Made by a program: the position numbers and the translations under genes
DNA from: Syntrophomonas sp. DTU018
GTDB lineage: Bacteria; Bacillota; Syntrophomonadia; Syntrophomonadales; Syntrophomonadaceae
DNA: 64,000 nt
Assembly (NCBI GenBank): GCA_001513155.1
Contig: LFSR01000006.1
Span: forward strand, 1,938 to 65,937
Direction: 5' to 3'
Notes under the pieces: generated by a model
What the model was told of the DNA's origin: nothing
The model's input: only the letters and a program-made list of their open reading frames with translations
Databases searched by the model: none
Part shown: in pieces, positions 33,676 through 41,042 of the stretch
Layout: every line of letters starts with the position of its first letter
How positions within the stretch are numbered: position 1 is the first letter of the stretch

Positions 33676-34455
33676 TTATTTACCGGTAAAGTTGGGCTTT
33701 CTGCCTTCCAGGAAAGCCTTCATTCCTTCGGTTTTATCCTGGGTGGCAAACAGCACCGCGAATTTTTCCCGTTCCAATTTAGTGCCCACATAAGGATCCA
33801 GGTGTTGGCTCAGGTCCAGTAACTCCTTAACCATTTGCACGGCCAGAGGAGGTTTGCGGCTGAGCCTGCGGGCCATCTTCATGGTAGTTTCCTCCAGCTC
33901 TGCCAGGGGCACCGTTTTAGTTACCAGGGCATACTGCTGAGCCAGATTAGCATCGATAATATCTCCGGTAAGGATTAACTCCCGTGCCCGGGAACAGCCT
34001 ACCAGGCGAGCCAATCTCTGGGTGCCGCCCCCCGCAGGGAATATTCCCAAATTTATTTCCGGAAATCCGAATTTGGCATTGTCTGCAGCTATACGCAGGT
34101 CACAGGTCATCGCCATCTCACAGCCGCCTCCCAGGGCAAACCCTGCTATGGAGGCAATGGTCGGTTTGGGCAGGCTGAACAGCCGGTAACCGATTTGGTG
34201 AGCTTTTTCAATATACTCCCGCACCTCCAAAGGGCCGTAATCTACAAAATCACGGACATCCGCCCCAACCGAGAAATAGTCGTTGTTCCCTTTTAGAACC
34301 ACTGCTCTGACGGTGTCGTCGGCAGTTACCACATTCATTATTTCATCCAGTTCGTCAAGCATTTCCATATTGAAGGCATTCATGGCTTGCGGGCGGTTAA
34401 ATTGCACTATGGCTACAGCTTCATCCTGGGAATAGATAATGTTTTTCCAGGCCAT
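33676..34455 (-). CDS. Enoyl-CoA hydratase/crotonase family protein
   Basis: 259 residues. Adds water across an enoyl-CoA double bond (crotonyl-CoA to 3-hydroxybutyryl-CoA) in beta-oxidation or butyrate metabolism. The oxyanion-hole segment is SIAGFALGGGCEMAMTCD and the FPEINLGIFPAGGGTQRLARL block carries the second catalytic Glu; the first catalytic Glu is the E of GGGCEMA. ATG 34455 follows AAGGGGGGAAGAATTGT. Promoter TTGTCA-18-TATAAT lies on the minus strand at 34585-34556. Confidence 0.93.
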   Translation of the reverse strand: MAWKNIIYSQDEAVAIVQFNRPQAMNAFNMEMLDELDEIMNVVTADDTVRAVVLKGNNDYFSVGADVRDFVDYGPLEVREYIEKAHQIGYRLFSLPKPTIASIAGFALGGGCEMAMTCDLRIAADNAKFGFPEINLGIFPAGGGTQRLARLVGCSRARELILTGDIIDANLAQQYALVTKTVPLAELEETTMKMARRLSRKPPLAVQMVKELLDLSQHLDPYVGTKLEREKFAVLFATQDKTEGMKAFLEGRKPNFTGK

Positions 34456-34555
34456 ACAATTCTTCCCCCCTTATCGATATCTGTTGGTATGAGTCTGTAA
34501 TATTCATTCGCTCTGGGAGGGGGCTAATCCTGCCAATATTCCAAAAAATATGAAT

Positions 34556-34585
34556 ATTATAAACATTTCGTCTACACCCTGACAA
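34556..34585 (-). promoter_or_regulatory. SigA-type promoter of the crotonase operon
   Basis: On the minus strand TTGTCA (34585-34580), 18 bases, TATAAT (34561-34556). It overlaps, back to back, a plus-strand -10 TATAAA (34595-34600) for carA. Confidence 0.6.
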
Positions 34586-34600
34586 AGTATACAGTATAAA

Positions 34601-34712
34601 AGCCCCCAGCTTATTGCATTCCGCTGGGGAGATGTTAAACTAGTAACCGTAAAATTAAAAGCTGATGGGCAATGAGGCCCAAGAAAGATGATGCTTTCTT
34701 GGGCCTTTTTTT
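34601..34712 (+). promoter_or_regulatory. carA leader with ANTAR-type hairpin and terminator
   Basis: TGGGC (34666-34670) and GCCCA (34677-34681) close a hexaloop AATGAG with A at 1 and G at 4, the ANTAR-protein loop rule. Its 3' strand is part of the terminator's 5' arm: GGCCCAAGAAAG (34676-34687) pairs perfectly with CTTTCTTGGGCC (34694-34705), then seven T. Folding the first hairpin would block the terminator. A possible upstream partner is the CCCCAGC/GCTGGGG stem (34604-34629), whose loop contains ATTGCA; this partner is less certain. Confidence 0.7.
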
Positions 34713-34755
34713 GTGGGTTTCTAAGGATAAACAGGGATGATGGAGGAAGGATTAT

Positions 34756-35871
34756 ATGACTTTCAGGAGCGGCTATCTGGTATTGGAAAACGGTGCTGTT
34801 TTCCGGGGTAAATTGAGGGGAGCCGCACCCGCTGTAGGGGAAGTGGTGTTTAACACCAGTATGGTAGGCTATGATCAGATTATCAGTGATCCCTCCTACA
34901 CCGGGCAAATCGTGGTGCTGACCTATCCCCTGGTGGGCAATTACGGATTCAACCGGGCCATGATGGAATCAGATCGCTGCTGGCTGCGGGGGCTGGTAAT
35001 TAAAGAACTGAACAACGGAGCTAATCATTATCAGCAGGAACAGCTTTTTCATGAGTACCTGGCCGAGAACAACCTGCCTTGCTTGTGGGATATAGATACC
35101 CGGGCTCTGACCAGGATGATCAGAACCCATGGCACCATGGGCGGAGTTATCACTGACAATATAGATAACTTTTCCTGGTTGGTGCAGCAGGCTGCCGAAT
35201 ATAAACCGCCTGCGGAAGGGTATGTGCGCCAGGCTACCTGTAGGGAGATAACCTGCCTGGGGCAGGGAGAACTGCGGGTTGTGGTGGTGGATTTCGGGGT
35301 AAAAAAGGCCATCACCAAGTCCCTTCTCAACCGGGGCTGTCAGGTGGTTCAGGTGCCGGCTACCACCAATGCGGAAATAATCAAAGGCCTGGAGCCTGAT
35401 GGCATCGTACTTTCCAATGGGCCGGGCAATCCGGAAGATTGTGATTATGCCCTGCCGGTTATTCGTCAATTGATGGGATATAAGCCCATGCTGGGCATCT
35501 GCCTGGGACATCAGCTGATTGCCCTGGCCTGGGGCGGCAAGACCAGCAAAATGGTATTTGGCCACCGGGGGGCCAATCAGCCGGTAAAGGACTTGCGCAC
35601 CGGCCGGGTCTATATTACCTCCCAGAACCACGGTTACATGGTAAACGAGGAATCCCTGGCCAATTTGCCGGTAGAAGTGACCTTCCGCAATCTCAATGAT
35701 GGTACCGTAGAAGGGCTGCGGCACAAGGTGCTGCCCATAATGTCCGTACAATTTCATCCCGAGGCCGCTCCCGGACCTCTGGACAGCGGGTTTCTGATGG
35801 ATGAATTTATTCAGATGGTGAAGGATTATAAATACAAGGAACGGGCGGAGTTGCAGAGCCATGCCGGATAA
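34756..35871 (+). CDS. carA: Carbamoyl-phosphate synthase small subunit
   Basis: 371 residues. Glutaminase subunit that feeds ammonia to CarB. N-terminal small-subunit domain with VFNTSMVGYDQIISDPSYTG and GNYGF; class I amidotransferase domain with nucleophile Cys249 in LGICLGHQ, His334 and Glu336 in FHPEAAPGP. ATG 34756 after GGAGGAAGGATT. carB does not follow: glnB, amtB and glnA do, with an ANTAR leader upstream, so here it is run as a nitrogen gene. CarB must lie elsewhere. Confidence 0.95.
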   Translation: MTFRSGYLVLENGAVFRGKLRGAAPAVGEVVFNTSMVGYDQIISDPSYTGQIVVLTYPLVGNYGFNRAMMESDRCWLRGLVIKELNNGANHYQQEQLFHEYLAENNLPCLWDIDTRALTRMIRTHGTMGGVITDNIDNFSWLVQQAAEYKPPAEGYVRQATCREITCLGQGELRVVVVDFGVKKAITKSLLNRGCQVVQVPATTNAEIIKGLEPDGIVLSNGPGNPEDCDYALPVIRQLMGYKPMLGICLGHQLIALAWGGKTSKMVFGHRGANQPVKDLRTGRVYITSQNHGYMVNEESLANLPVEVTFRNLNDGTVEGLRHKVLPIMSVQFHPEAAPGPLDSGFLMDEFIQMVKDYKYKERAELQSHAG

Positions 35872-35880
35872 ATAGCTTCA

Positions 35881-35988
35881 ACCGGATAGGAAACCCGGTC
35901 TTTCCCTAAACCTGGGTTTCAAAATAAATAAGCAAAGACCAGTAAAGGCACTGGATAACCTCAGGGTTATGCCGGTGCCATTTTTTTT
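35881..35988 (+). promoter_or_regulatory. glnB leader with ANTAR-type hairpin and terminator
   Basis: CCAGT (35939-35943) and ACTGG (35950-35954) close the hexaloop AAAGGC, A at 1 and G at 4. The 3' strand overlaps the terminator 35947-35979 (GGCAC ... ATAACC TCAG GGTTAT ... GTGCC) followed by eight T, which ends 16 bases before glnB. A first hairpin is expected upstream: ACCGG/CCGGT at 35881-35898 encloses ATAGGA but with a larger loop, so its form is uncertain. Confidence 0.72.
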
Positions 35989-36004
35989 GAAAGGAGGTGA
36001 TGGT

Positions 36005-36343
36005 ATGAAAAAAATCGAGGCGGTTATCCGCCCTACCAAGCTGGAGGAACTGAAAAAGGTTCTGAATGACATGGAAGTCAGAGGGTTAACGGTTTACAAC
36101 GTTATGGGCCGCGGCCTGCAGCAGGATATTAAGCACTACTACCGGGGTCAGGAAGTATCCATTGACCTGTTTGCCAAGGTGAAAGTTGAGATAGTATGCC
36201 CTGACCACTGGTTAGAGCGCATCATAGATGCCATTATCACCACCTGCCGGACCGGCGCCATCGGGGATGGCAAAATCTTTGTTTATCCCGTGGAAGAAGT
36301 TATCCGCATCAGCACTGGAGAACGGGGCGATGCAGCCCTGTAG
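36005..36343 (+). CDS. glnB: Nitrogen regulatory protein P-II
   Basis: 112 residues, trimeric sensor of 2-oxoglutarate, ATP and ADP. The signature TGAIGDGKIFV is present. The T-loop reads GRGLQQDIKHYYRGQEVSID: Tyr46 is kept but the residue at E. coli position 51, the uridylylated Tyr, is Val, so GlnD-type uridylylation is not expected. ATG 36005 follows AAAGGAGGTGATGGT. amtB is 56 bases downstream, so it probably gates that transporter. Confidence 0.95.
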   Translation: MKKIEAVIRPTKLEELKKVLNDMEVRGLTVYNVMGRGLQQDIKHYYRGQEVSIDLFAKVKVEIVCPDHWLERIIDAIITTCRTGAIGDGKIFVYPVEEVIRISTGERGDAAL

Positions 36344-36399
36344 AATACCGGCCGGGTTGAGCCGGCTGTCAGGATTATTGCTTGTAAGGAGGGTTAGTT

Positions 36400-37737
36400 A
36401 TGAGGCCAATATTTTTGCCGGTGGGAGGAGCAGTGTTATCCGCTCTGTTAATTGCAGAACCTGCCCTGGCCGCTGAGGAAGCAGTTGCCCTGAACCCAGG
36501 GGATACCGCTTTCATATTGCTCTGTGCCGCCCTGGTAATGCTGATGACTCCCGGCCTGGCCATGTTTTATGGGGGGATGGTGCGCAGCAAAAACGTACTC
36601 AGCATACTGATGCAGTGCCTGGCGGTTATGGCGGTAGTGTCCGTCCAGTGGGTGCTGCTGGGTTATACCTTAGCCTTTGGCCCGGATCATGGTTCGCTTA
36701 TCGGCGGCCTAAATTTCCTGGGTCTCAAGGGAGTAGGTATGGAACCGGTATCGGACACGGTAAGGATTCCTCAGGCAGCTTTTGCTGCTTTCCAGCTGAT
36801 GTTCGCCATGATCACCGCCGCCCTGATAGCGGGATCAGTTGCGGAAAGGATGAGGTTTTCAGCTTTTGTCGCCTTTACCCTCTTGTGGACTACCCTGATC
36901 TATGACCCCCTGGCGCACTGGGTCTGGGGCGGTGGCTGGATGGGCCAGCTGGGTATTATGGATTTTGCCGGAGGTACCGTAGTACACATAAGTTCCGGAG
37001 TTTCCGGGCTGGTGGCGGCGGTGGTGCTGGGTAAAAGGCTGGGCAAGGACCGGGAAGTAATACGTCCCCACCACCTGCCCATGACCATGCTGGGAGCCGG
37101 ATTGCTGTGGTTTGGCTGGTTTGGTTTCAATGCCGGCAGTGCGCTGGCAGCCGATGGCATCGCTGCTCAGGCTTTTCTGGTTACTAACCTGTGTGCTGCA
37201 GCGGGTGTGTTTTCCTGGGTGGGTATGGAATGGATTCTCCACGGTAAACCTACTTTATTTGGCGCCGCCAGCGGGGCCATTGCCGGTCTGGTTTGCATCA
37301 CTCCCGCAGCAGGATTCGTCAGTCCCCTAAGTGCAGTAGTCATGGGCCTGCTGGTAGGACCTCTCTGTTACCTGGCGGTCAGCAGGGTGAAGGAAAAATT
37401 CGGCTACGACGATTCCCTGGATGCCTTTGGCATACATGGAGTAGGAGGTACATTAGGGGCCTTATTGACCGGAATATTTGCTTCCACCGCAGTGAATCCC
37501 GTCGGATTCGATGGCTGGCTGGCGGGAAATCCAGGCCAGTTTATGCTGCAAGCCCTGGGTGTGGCAGTCACCTATGTATTTGCGGGGCTGGGCACCTACA
37601 TTATCCTGAAGGTAATCAGCAGATTTACCGAACTGCGGGTTTCCGCCGATGAGGAAGAGTATGGACTGGATCAATCCCTGCATGGGGAAGCTGCTTATGT
37701 TAATACCGACCTGAGCGGCTCTGCCCAGGCCAGCTGA
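36400..37737 (+). CDS. amtB: Ammonium transporter
   Basis: 445 residues. A signal-like segment ending ALAAEEA, then about eleven membrane helices; AMFYGGMVRSKNVLS and the pore-histidine regions (HWVWGGGWMG, FGIHGVGGTLG) are typical. It takes up ammonium/ammonia and binds P-II at the cytoplasmic face. ATG 36400 after AAGGAGGGTTAGTT. Coupled glnB-amtB pair, found in most nitrogen-regulated bacteria. Confidence 0.96.
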   Translation: MRPIFLPVGGAVLSALLIAEPALAAEEAVALNPGDTAFILLCAALVMLMTPGLAMFYGGMVRSKNVLSILMQCLAVMAVVSVQWVLLGYTLAFGPDHGSLIGGLNFLGLKGVGMEPVSDTVRIPQAAFAAFQLMFAMITAALIAGSVAERMRFSAFVAFTLLWTTLIYDPLAHWVWGGGWMGQLGIMDFAGGTVVHISSGVSGLVAAVVLGKRLGKDREVIRPHHLPMTMLGAGLLWFGWFGFNAGSALAADGIAAQAFLVTNLCAAAGVFSWVGMEWILHGKPTLFGAASGAIAGLVCITPAAGFVSPLSAVVMGLLVGPLCYLAVSRVKEKFGYDDSLDAFGIHGVGGTLGALLTGIFASTAVNPVGFDGWLAGNPGQFMLQALGVAVTYVFAGLGTYIILKVISRFTELRVSADEEEYGLDQSLHGEAAYVNTDLSGSAQAS

Positions 37738-37860
37738 CCAGGGGCCGAAAGTATACAATATATCCGTACAAAACCTATTGTAATGGTAGGGTTAGCAAGT
37801 TTACAATGACAGCGTAACAGATAAGGACCTTTATTTTCAGGCATAATTCTATAGTGATAT

Positions 37861-37923
37861 GGACAATGGCGTCCCAGGTATGTAAGGCACATCAGATGCA
37901 CCCATATCTTGTGGCGTTTTTTT
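37861..37923 (+). promoter_or_regulatory. Autoregulatory ANTAR leader (two hairpins plus terminator)
   Basis: First hairpin GGAC-AATGGC-GTCC (37861-37874), a perfect hexaloop with A1 and G4. Five bases on, ATGT-AAGGC-ACAT (37880-37892), which is a pentaloop or, with a bulged T, hexaloop AAGGCA with A1 and G4. An imperfect terminator hairpin using GGCACATCAGATG (from 37886) as 5' arm ends in TTTTTTT (37917-37923). This is the classic dual-hairpin layout recognised by ANTAR proteins, placed before the ANTAR gene itself. Confidence 0.7.
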
Positions 37924-37954
37924 ATGCCCAAAATAGGGTGGCAGGTAAAGGCAG

Positions 37955-38548
37955 GTGGTGCGATTGAGAGACAGGATTATTTTAGCCAGCGTGATTCCAG
38001 CTGAGTTAAAGCTGATGAACAATATTCTGCAGCGGGCTGGTTACCAGGTAACCGCCGAAGCCGACAGTGTCGGGCAGGCCCTGAGAAAAGTGCGCTCCCT
38101 GTACTGTGATCTGATTATTATCGACAGCGGTTTGGACGGCGGCAAGGGTTACAAGCTGGCAGAAATCGTAGACCAGGACCGGCTGGCTGCGGTGCTGATG
38201 ATAACGGACACGGATGTTGCCTACTTCAAGCATCAGTTTGCCTATATTCTCAAACCCATCAGCAGTGAAAACCTGATACCGGCTGTCAAATCCGCTCTCT
38301 GGAACTGGCGCCGGGAAGAAGAATTGCGGCAGCGGATCAGCCACCTGGAAAACAAGCTGGAAACCAGAATTCTTGTGGACAGAGCCAAGGGAATACTGAT
38401 GGATATCCAGGGATGGACGGAAGAACAGGCTCACCGCTATATACAAAAAGAAGCTATGAACCAGGGTATTACCGCCCGGCAAATGGCGACGATGATTTTG
38501 CAGAAATTGGGGAAGACCCGGGGATTGCCAAAGAAAGAGGAGGAATGA
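37955..38548 (+). CDS. ANTAR-domain transcription antiterminator
   Basis: 197 residues. N-terminal receiver-like domain (about 5-118) with phosphoacceptor-type Asp57 (LIIIDSGL) and Lys100 (ILKP), but the usual acidic pair near residue 12 is Ala-Ser, so phosphorylation is doubtful. A coiled coil (about 120-140) leads to the ANTAR RNA-binding domain (RAKGILMDIQGWTEEQAHRYI to MATMIL). It should bind paired hexaloops in nascent RNA and prevent termination at nitrogen genes. glnA follows after 3 bases. Start uncertain: GTG 37955, GTG 37958 or TTG 37964. Confidence 0.9.
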   Translation: MVRLRDRIILASVIPAELKLMNNILQRAGYQVTAEADSVGQALRKVRSLYCDLIIIDSGLDGGKGYKLAEIVDQDRLAAVLMITDTDVAYFKHQFAYILKPISSENLIPAVKSALWNWRREEELRQRISHLENKLETRILVDRAKGILMDIQGWTEEQAHRYIQKEAMNQGITARQMATMILQKLGKTRGLPKKEEE

Positions 38549-38551
38549 CCT

Positions 38552-39886
38552 ATGACAGAGGCCAAGAAAATGGAAGTTTTAGAAAAAGTCAAGACTCATG
38601 GAGTGCGGTTTGTCCGCTTGCAATTTACCGATGTCAATGGAGTGCTGAAGAACGTTGCCATTCCCGCCAGTCAGGTGGAAAAGGCTTTAGAGGGAGATCT
38701 GATGTTTGACGGGTCATCCATTGAAGGGTTTGCCCGCATTGAAGAATCAGATATGTATCTGATTCCCGATCCGGATACCTTTGCTATTATGCCCTGGCGT
38801 CCTTCCAGCGGAGCCGTGGCCCGGATGATATGCGATGTGTACACCCCGGCCAAGGAACCCTTTATCGGGGATCCCCGCAGTAATCTTAAGAGAATAATCA
38901 AACAGGCGGAAGAGATGGGCTTCATCATGAACGCCGGCCCCGAATGCGAATTCTTCTTATTCAACCTCAATGAAGAGGGGGTTCCGGTAATTCACACCCA
39001 TGATGAAGCGGGTTATTTTGACCTGGCTCCCGTGGATCTGGGAGAAGATGCCCGCCGGGATATGGTATGCACCCTGGAAGATATGGGCTTTGAGATCGAA
39101 GCTTCCCATCATGAGGTGGCCCCCGGCCAGCACGAAATAGATTTCAAATACGGCCCGGCCTTGCGGGTAGCCGACGACATCGTTACCTTCAAGCTGGTGG
39201 TCCGCACCATAGCCCAGCGCCATGGCCTGCATGCCACCTTTATGCCCAAACCCATTGTAGGCATTAACGGATCCGGCATGCACACCCACCAGTCCCTGGC
39301 TAGCCTGGACGGGACCAACCTGTTCTATGATCCCCATACTCCTGACCAGCTCAGTCAGATAGCCCGCTGGTATATGGGCGGTATTATCAAGCATGCCCGG
39401 GCACTAACTGCGGTTACCAATCCCACGGTGAACTCTTACAAGCGCCTGGTACCCGGCTATGAGGCTCCGGTGTATGTAGCCTGGTCGGAACAAAACCGCA
39501 GTTGCTTGATCCGGGTTCCCGCCAAGCGGGGTGCTTCCACCCGTATAGAAGTGCGGCATCCTGACCCCAGCTGCAATCCTTACCTGGCCATGGCCGTAAT
39601 GCTGGCTGCCGGTCTGGACGGAGTAAAGAACCAGATTGAGCCGCCTGCCCCAGTGAATTCCAATATATATCACATGACTCAAGAGGAGCGGGATCGCCTG
39701 GGGATTCCCAGCCTGCCTGGTTCCCTGGCGGAAGCCCTGCAGTGCCTGGAAGAGGATCAACTGATTAAAGACGCCCTGGGCCCCCATATTTACAAGAAGT
39801 TTACGGAAGTCAAATGGGCTGAATGGGAGCGGTACTGCCGGGAAGTTCATCCCTGGGAAATCAAGGAGTACCTGCGCAAGTTCTAA
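38552..39886 (+). CDS. glnA: Glutamine synthetase, type I
   Basis: 444 residues, exactly the B. subtilis GlnA length, GSI-alpha class without the adenylylation Tyr. Makes glutamine from glutamate, ammonia and [19 protein letters not shown] contains Arg62, the feedback-control residue of Bacillus GlnA. Metal and substrate motifs [24 protein letters not shown] and the RIPAKRG-like [19 protein letters not shown] are present. ATG 38552 follows AGAGGAGGAATGACCT. Co-transcribed with the ANTAR gene upstream. Confidence 0.98.
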   Translation: MTEAKKMEVLEKVKTHGVRFVRLQFTDVNGVLKNVAIPASQVEKALEGDLMFDGSSIEGFARIEESDMYLIPDPDTFAIMPWRPSSGAVARMICDVYTPAKEPFIGDPRSNLKRIIKQAEEMGFIMNAGPECEFFLFNLNEEGVPVIHTHDEAGYFDLAPVDLGEDARRDMVCTLEDMGFEIEASHHEVAPGQHEIDFKYGPALRVADDIVTFKLVVRTIAQRHGLHATFMPKPIVGINGSGMHTHQSLASLDGTNLFYDPHTPDQLSQIARWYMGGIIKHARALTAVTNPTVNSYKRLVPGYEAPVYVAWSEQNRSCLIRVPAKRGASTRIEVRHPDPSCNPYLAMAVMLAAGLDGVKNQIEPPAPVNSNIYHMTQEERDRLGIPSLPGSLAEALQCLEEDQLIKDALGPHIYKKFTEVKWAEWERYCREVHPWEIKEYLRKF

Positions 39887-39911
39887 ACTTAAACCGGGGG
39901 AGGGATTATCA

Positions 39912-41024
39912 ATGCTGCGGCGTGAGGGAGAGATCAGGATACCCAGCGGTTGCGCAATTGCGGGTATAATCAACCGCCAGGGGGAACGCTTTGATGGCAG
40001 TGCTATCATAGCCAGTATTGCCAATATGCACCAGCGCTCCAACGGGCTGGGAGGGGGCTTTGCTGCCTATGGAATTTACCAGGAATATAAGGATTATTTC
40101 GCTTTGCATATTTACTATGATGATGAAACCGCCCGGCAGCTGACAGAAAACTATCTGAACCAGAATTTCCGCATAGTGGTTAACGAGATGCTGCCCCTGC
40201 GGCCTCTGCGCAGGATTGTTGACGCTCCCCTGATCTGGCGGTATTTCGTTACGCCCCGGGAAGAAAAGCTGATGGTCAGTCATCTCAGCGAGGACGATTT
40301 TATCTTCAAAGCGGTGATGTGGATAAATGACTGCGTGCGGGGAGCTTTTGTGGCTTCCAGCGGCAAAAACATGGGGGCTTTCAAGGGAGTAGGGTATCCC
40401 GAGGACATCGGTGAGTTCTTCCGCCTGGAGGAGTACCATGCTTACCTGTGGACCGCTCATGGGCGCTTTCCCACCAATACCCCAGGGTGGTGGGGCGGTG
40501 CCCATCCCTTCACCCTACTCAACTGGTCGGTGGTGCATAACGGGGAGATTTCCTCCTACAGTACCAACCGCCGTTTCCTGGAGATGTACGGGTACAGGTG
40601 TTCCTTGCAGACTGATACCGAGGTAATTGCCTACACCTTTGATTTTTTGATGCGCAAACAGCAGCTGACTTTGGAGGAGACTCTGGATGTGATTGCTGCG
40701 CCTTTCTGGACCACCATCCAGAAGGAAGCCCAGGCTCGCCTGCGGCGCCAGTACGGAGCCCTGCTTTTGAACGGGCCCTTTTCCATCATAGTGGCTACTG
40801 ACCATGGCCTGGTGGCTGTTAATGACCGCATCAAACTGCGGCCTCTTGTTGCAGCTACCCGGGGCAGTTACCTGTATGTGGCCAGTGAAGAGTCAGCCAT
40901 CCGGGTAGTTGCGCCTGTGGTAGAGAAAGTATGGACTCCCGGGGGAGGAGAACCGGTAGTCGGGTTGTTAAAGGATAAGGAAGGACTGATCGCTATGCCG
41001 GATCAGCAGAGCAGGTCAGCCTAA
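39912..41024 (+). CDS. Glutamate synthase, glutamine amidotransferase subunit
   Basis: 370-residue class II amidotransferase: the N-terminal domain of GltB as a separate protein. The likely nucleophile is Cys14 (IPSGCAIAGI), needing removal of a 13-residue leader or acting internally; RSNGLGGGFAAYG, AHGRFPTNTPGWWGGAHPF and VVHNGEISSY are the glutaminase motifs. It should release ammonia from glutamine for the FMN subunit. ATG 39912 after GGGGGAGGGATTATCA. Fits the split (archaeal-type) glutamate synthase found in many anaerobes. Confidence 0.9.
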   Translation: MLRREGEIRIPSGCAIAGIINRQGERFDGSAIIASIANMHQRSNGLGGGFAAYGIYQEYKDYFALHIYYDDETARQLTENYLNQNFRIVVNEMLPLRPLRRIVDAPLIWRYFVTPREEKLMVSHLSEDDFIFKAVMWINDCVRGAFVASSGKNMGAFKGVGYPEDIGEFFRLEEYHAYLWTAHGRFPTNTPGWWGGAHPFTLLNWSVVHNGEISSYSTNRRFLEMYGYRCSLQTDTEVIAYTFDFLMRKQQLTLEETLDVIAAPFWTTIQKEAQARLRRQYGALLLNGPFSIIVATDHGLVAVNDRIKLRPLVAATRGSYLYVASEESAIRVVAPVVEKVWTPGGGEPVVGLLKDKEGLIAMPDQQSRSA

Positions 41025-41042
41025 AGCTGGAGGAGAACCGTC

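Noticed and set aside
34631-34645. GTTA-AACTAG-TAAC as first ANTAR hairpin in the carA leader
   Set aside because: The hexaloop has A at 1 but T at 4, so it breaks the A1/G4 rule; the ATTGCA loop upstream is a better though imperfect candidate.
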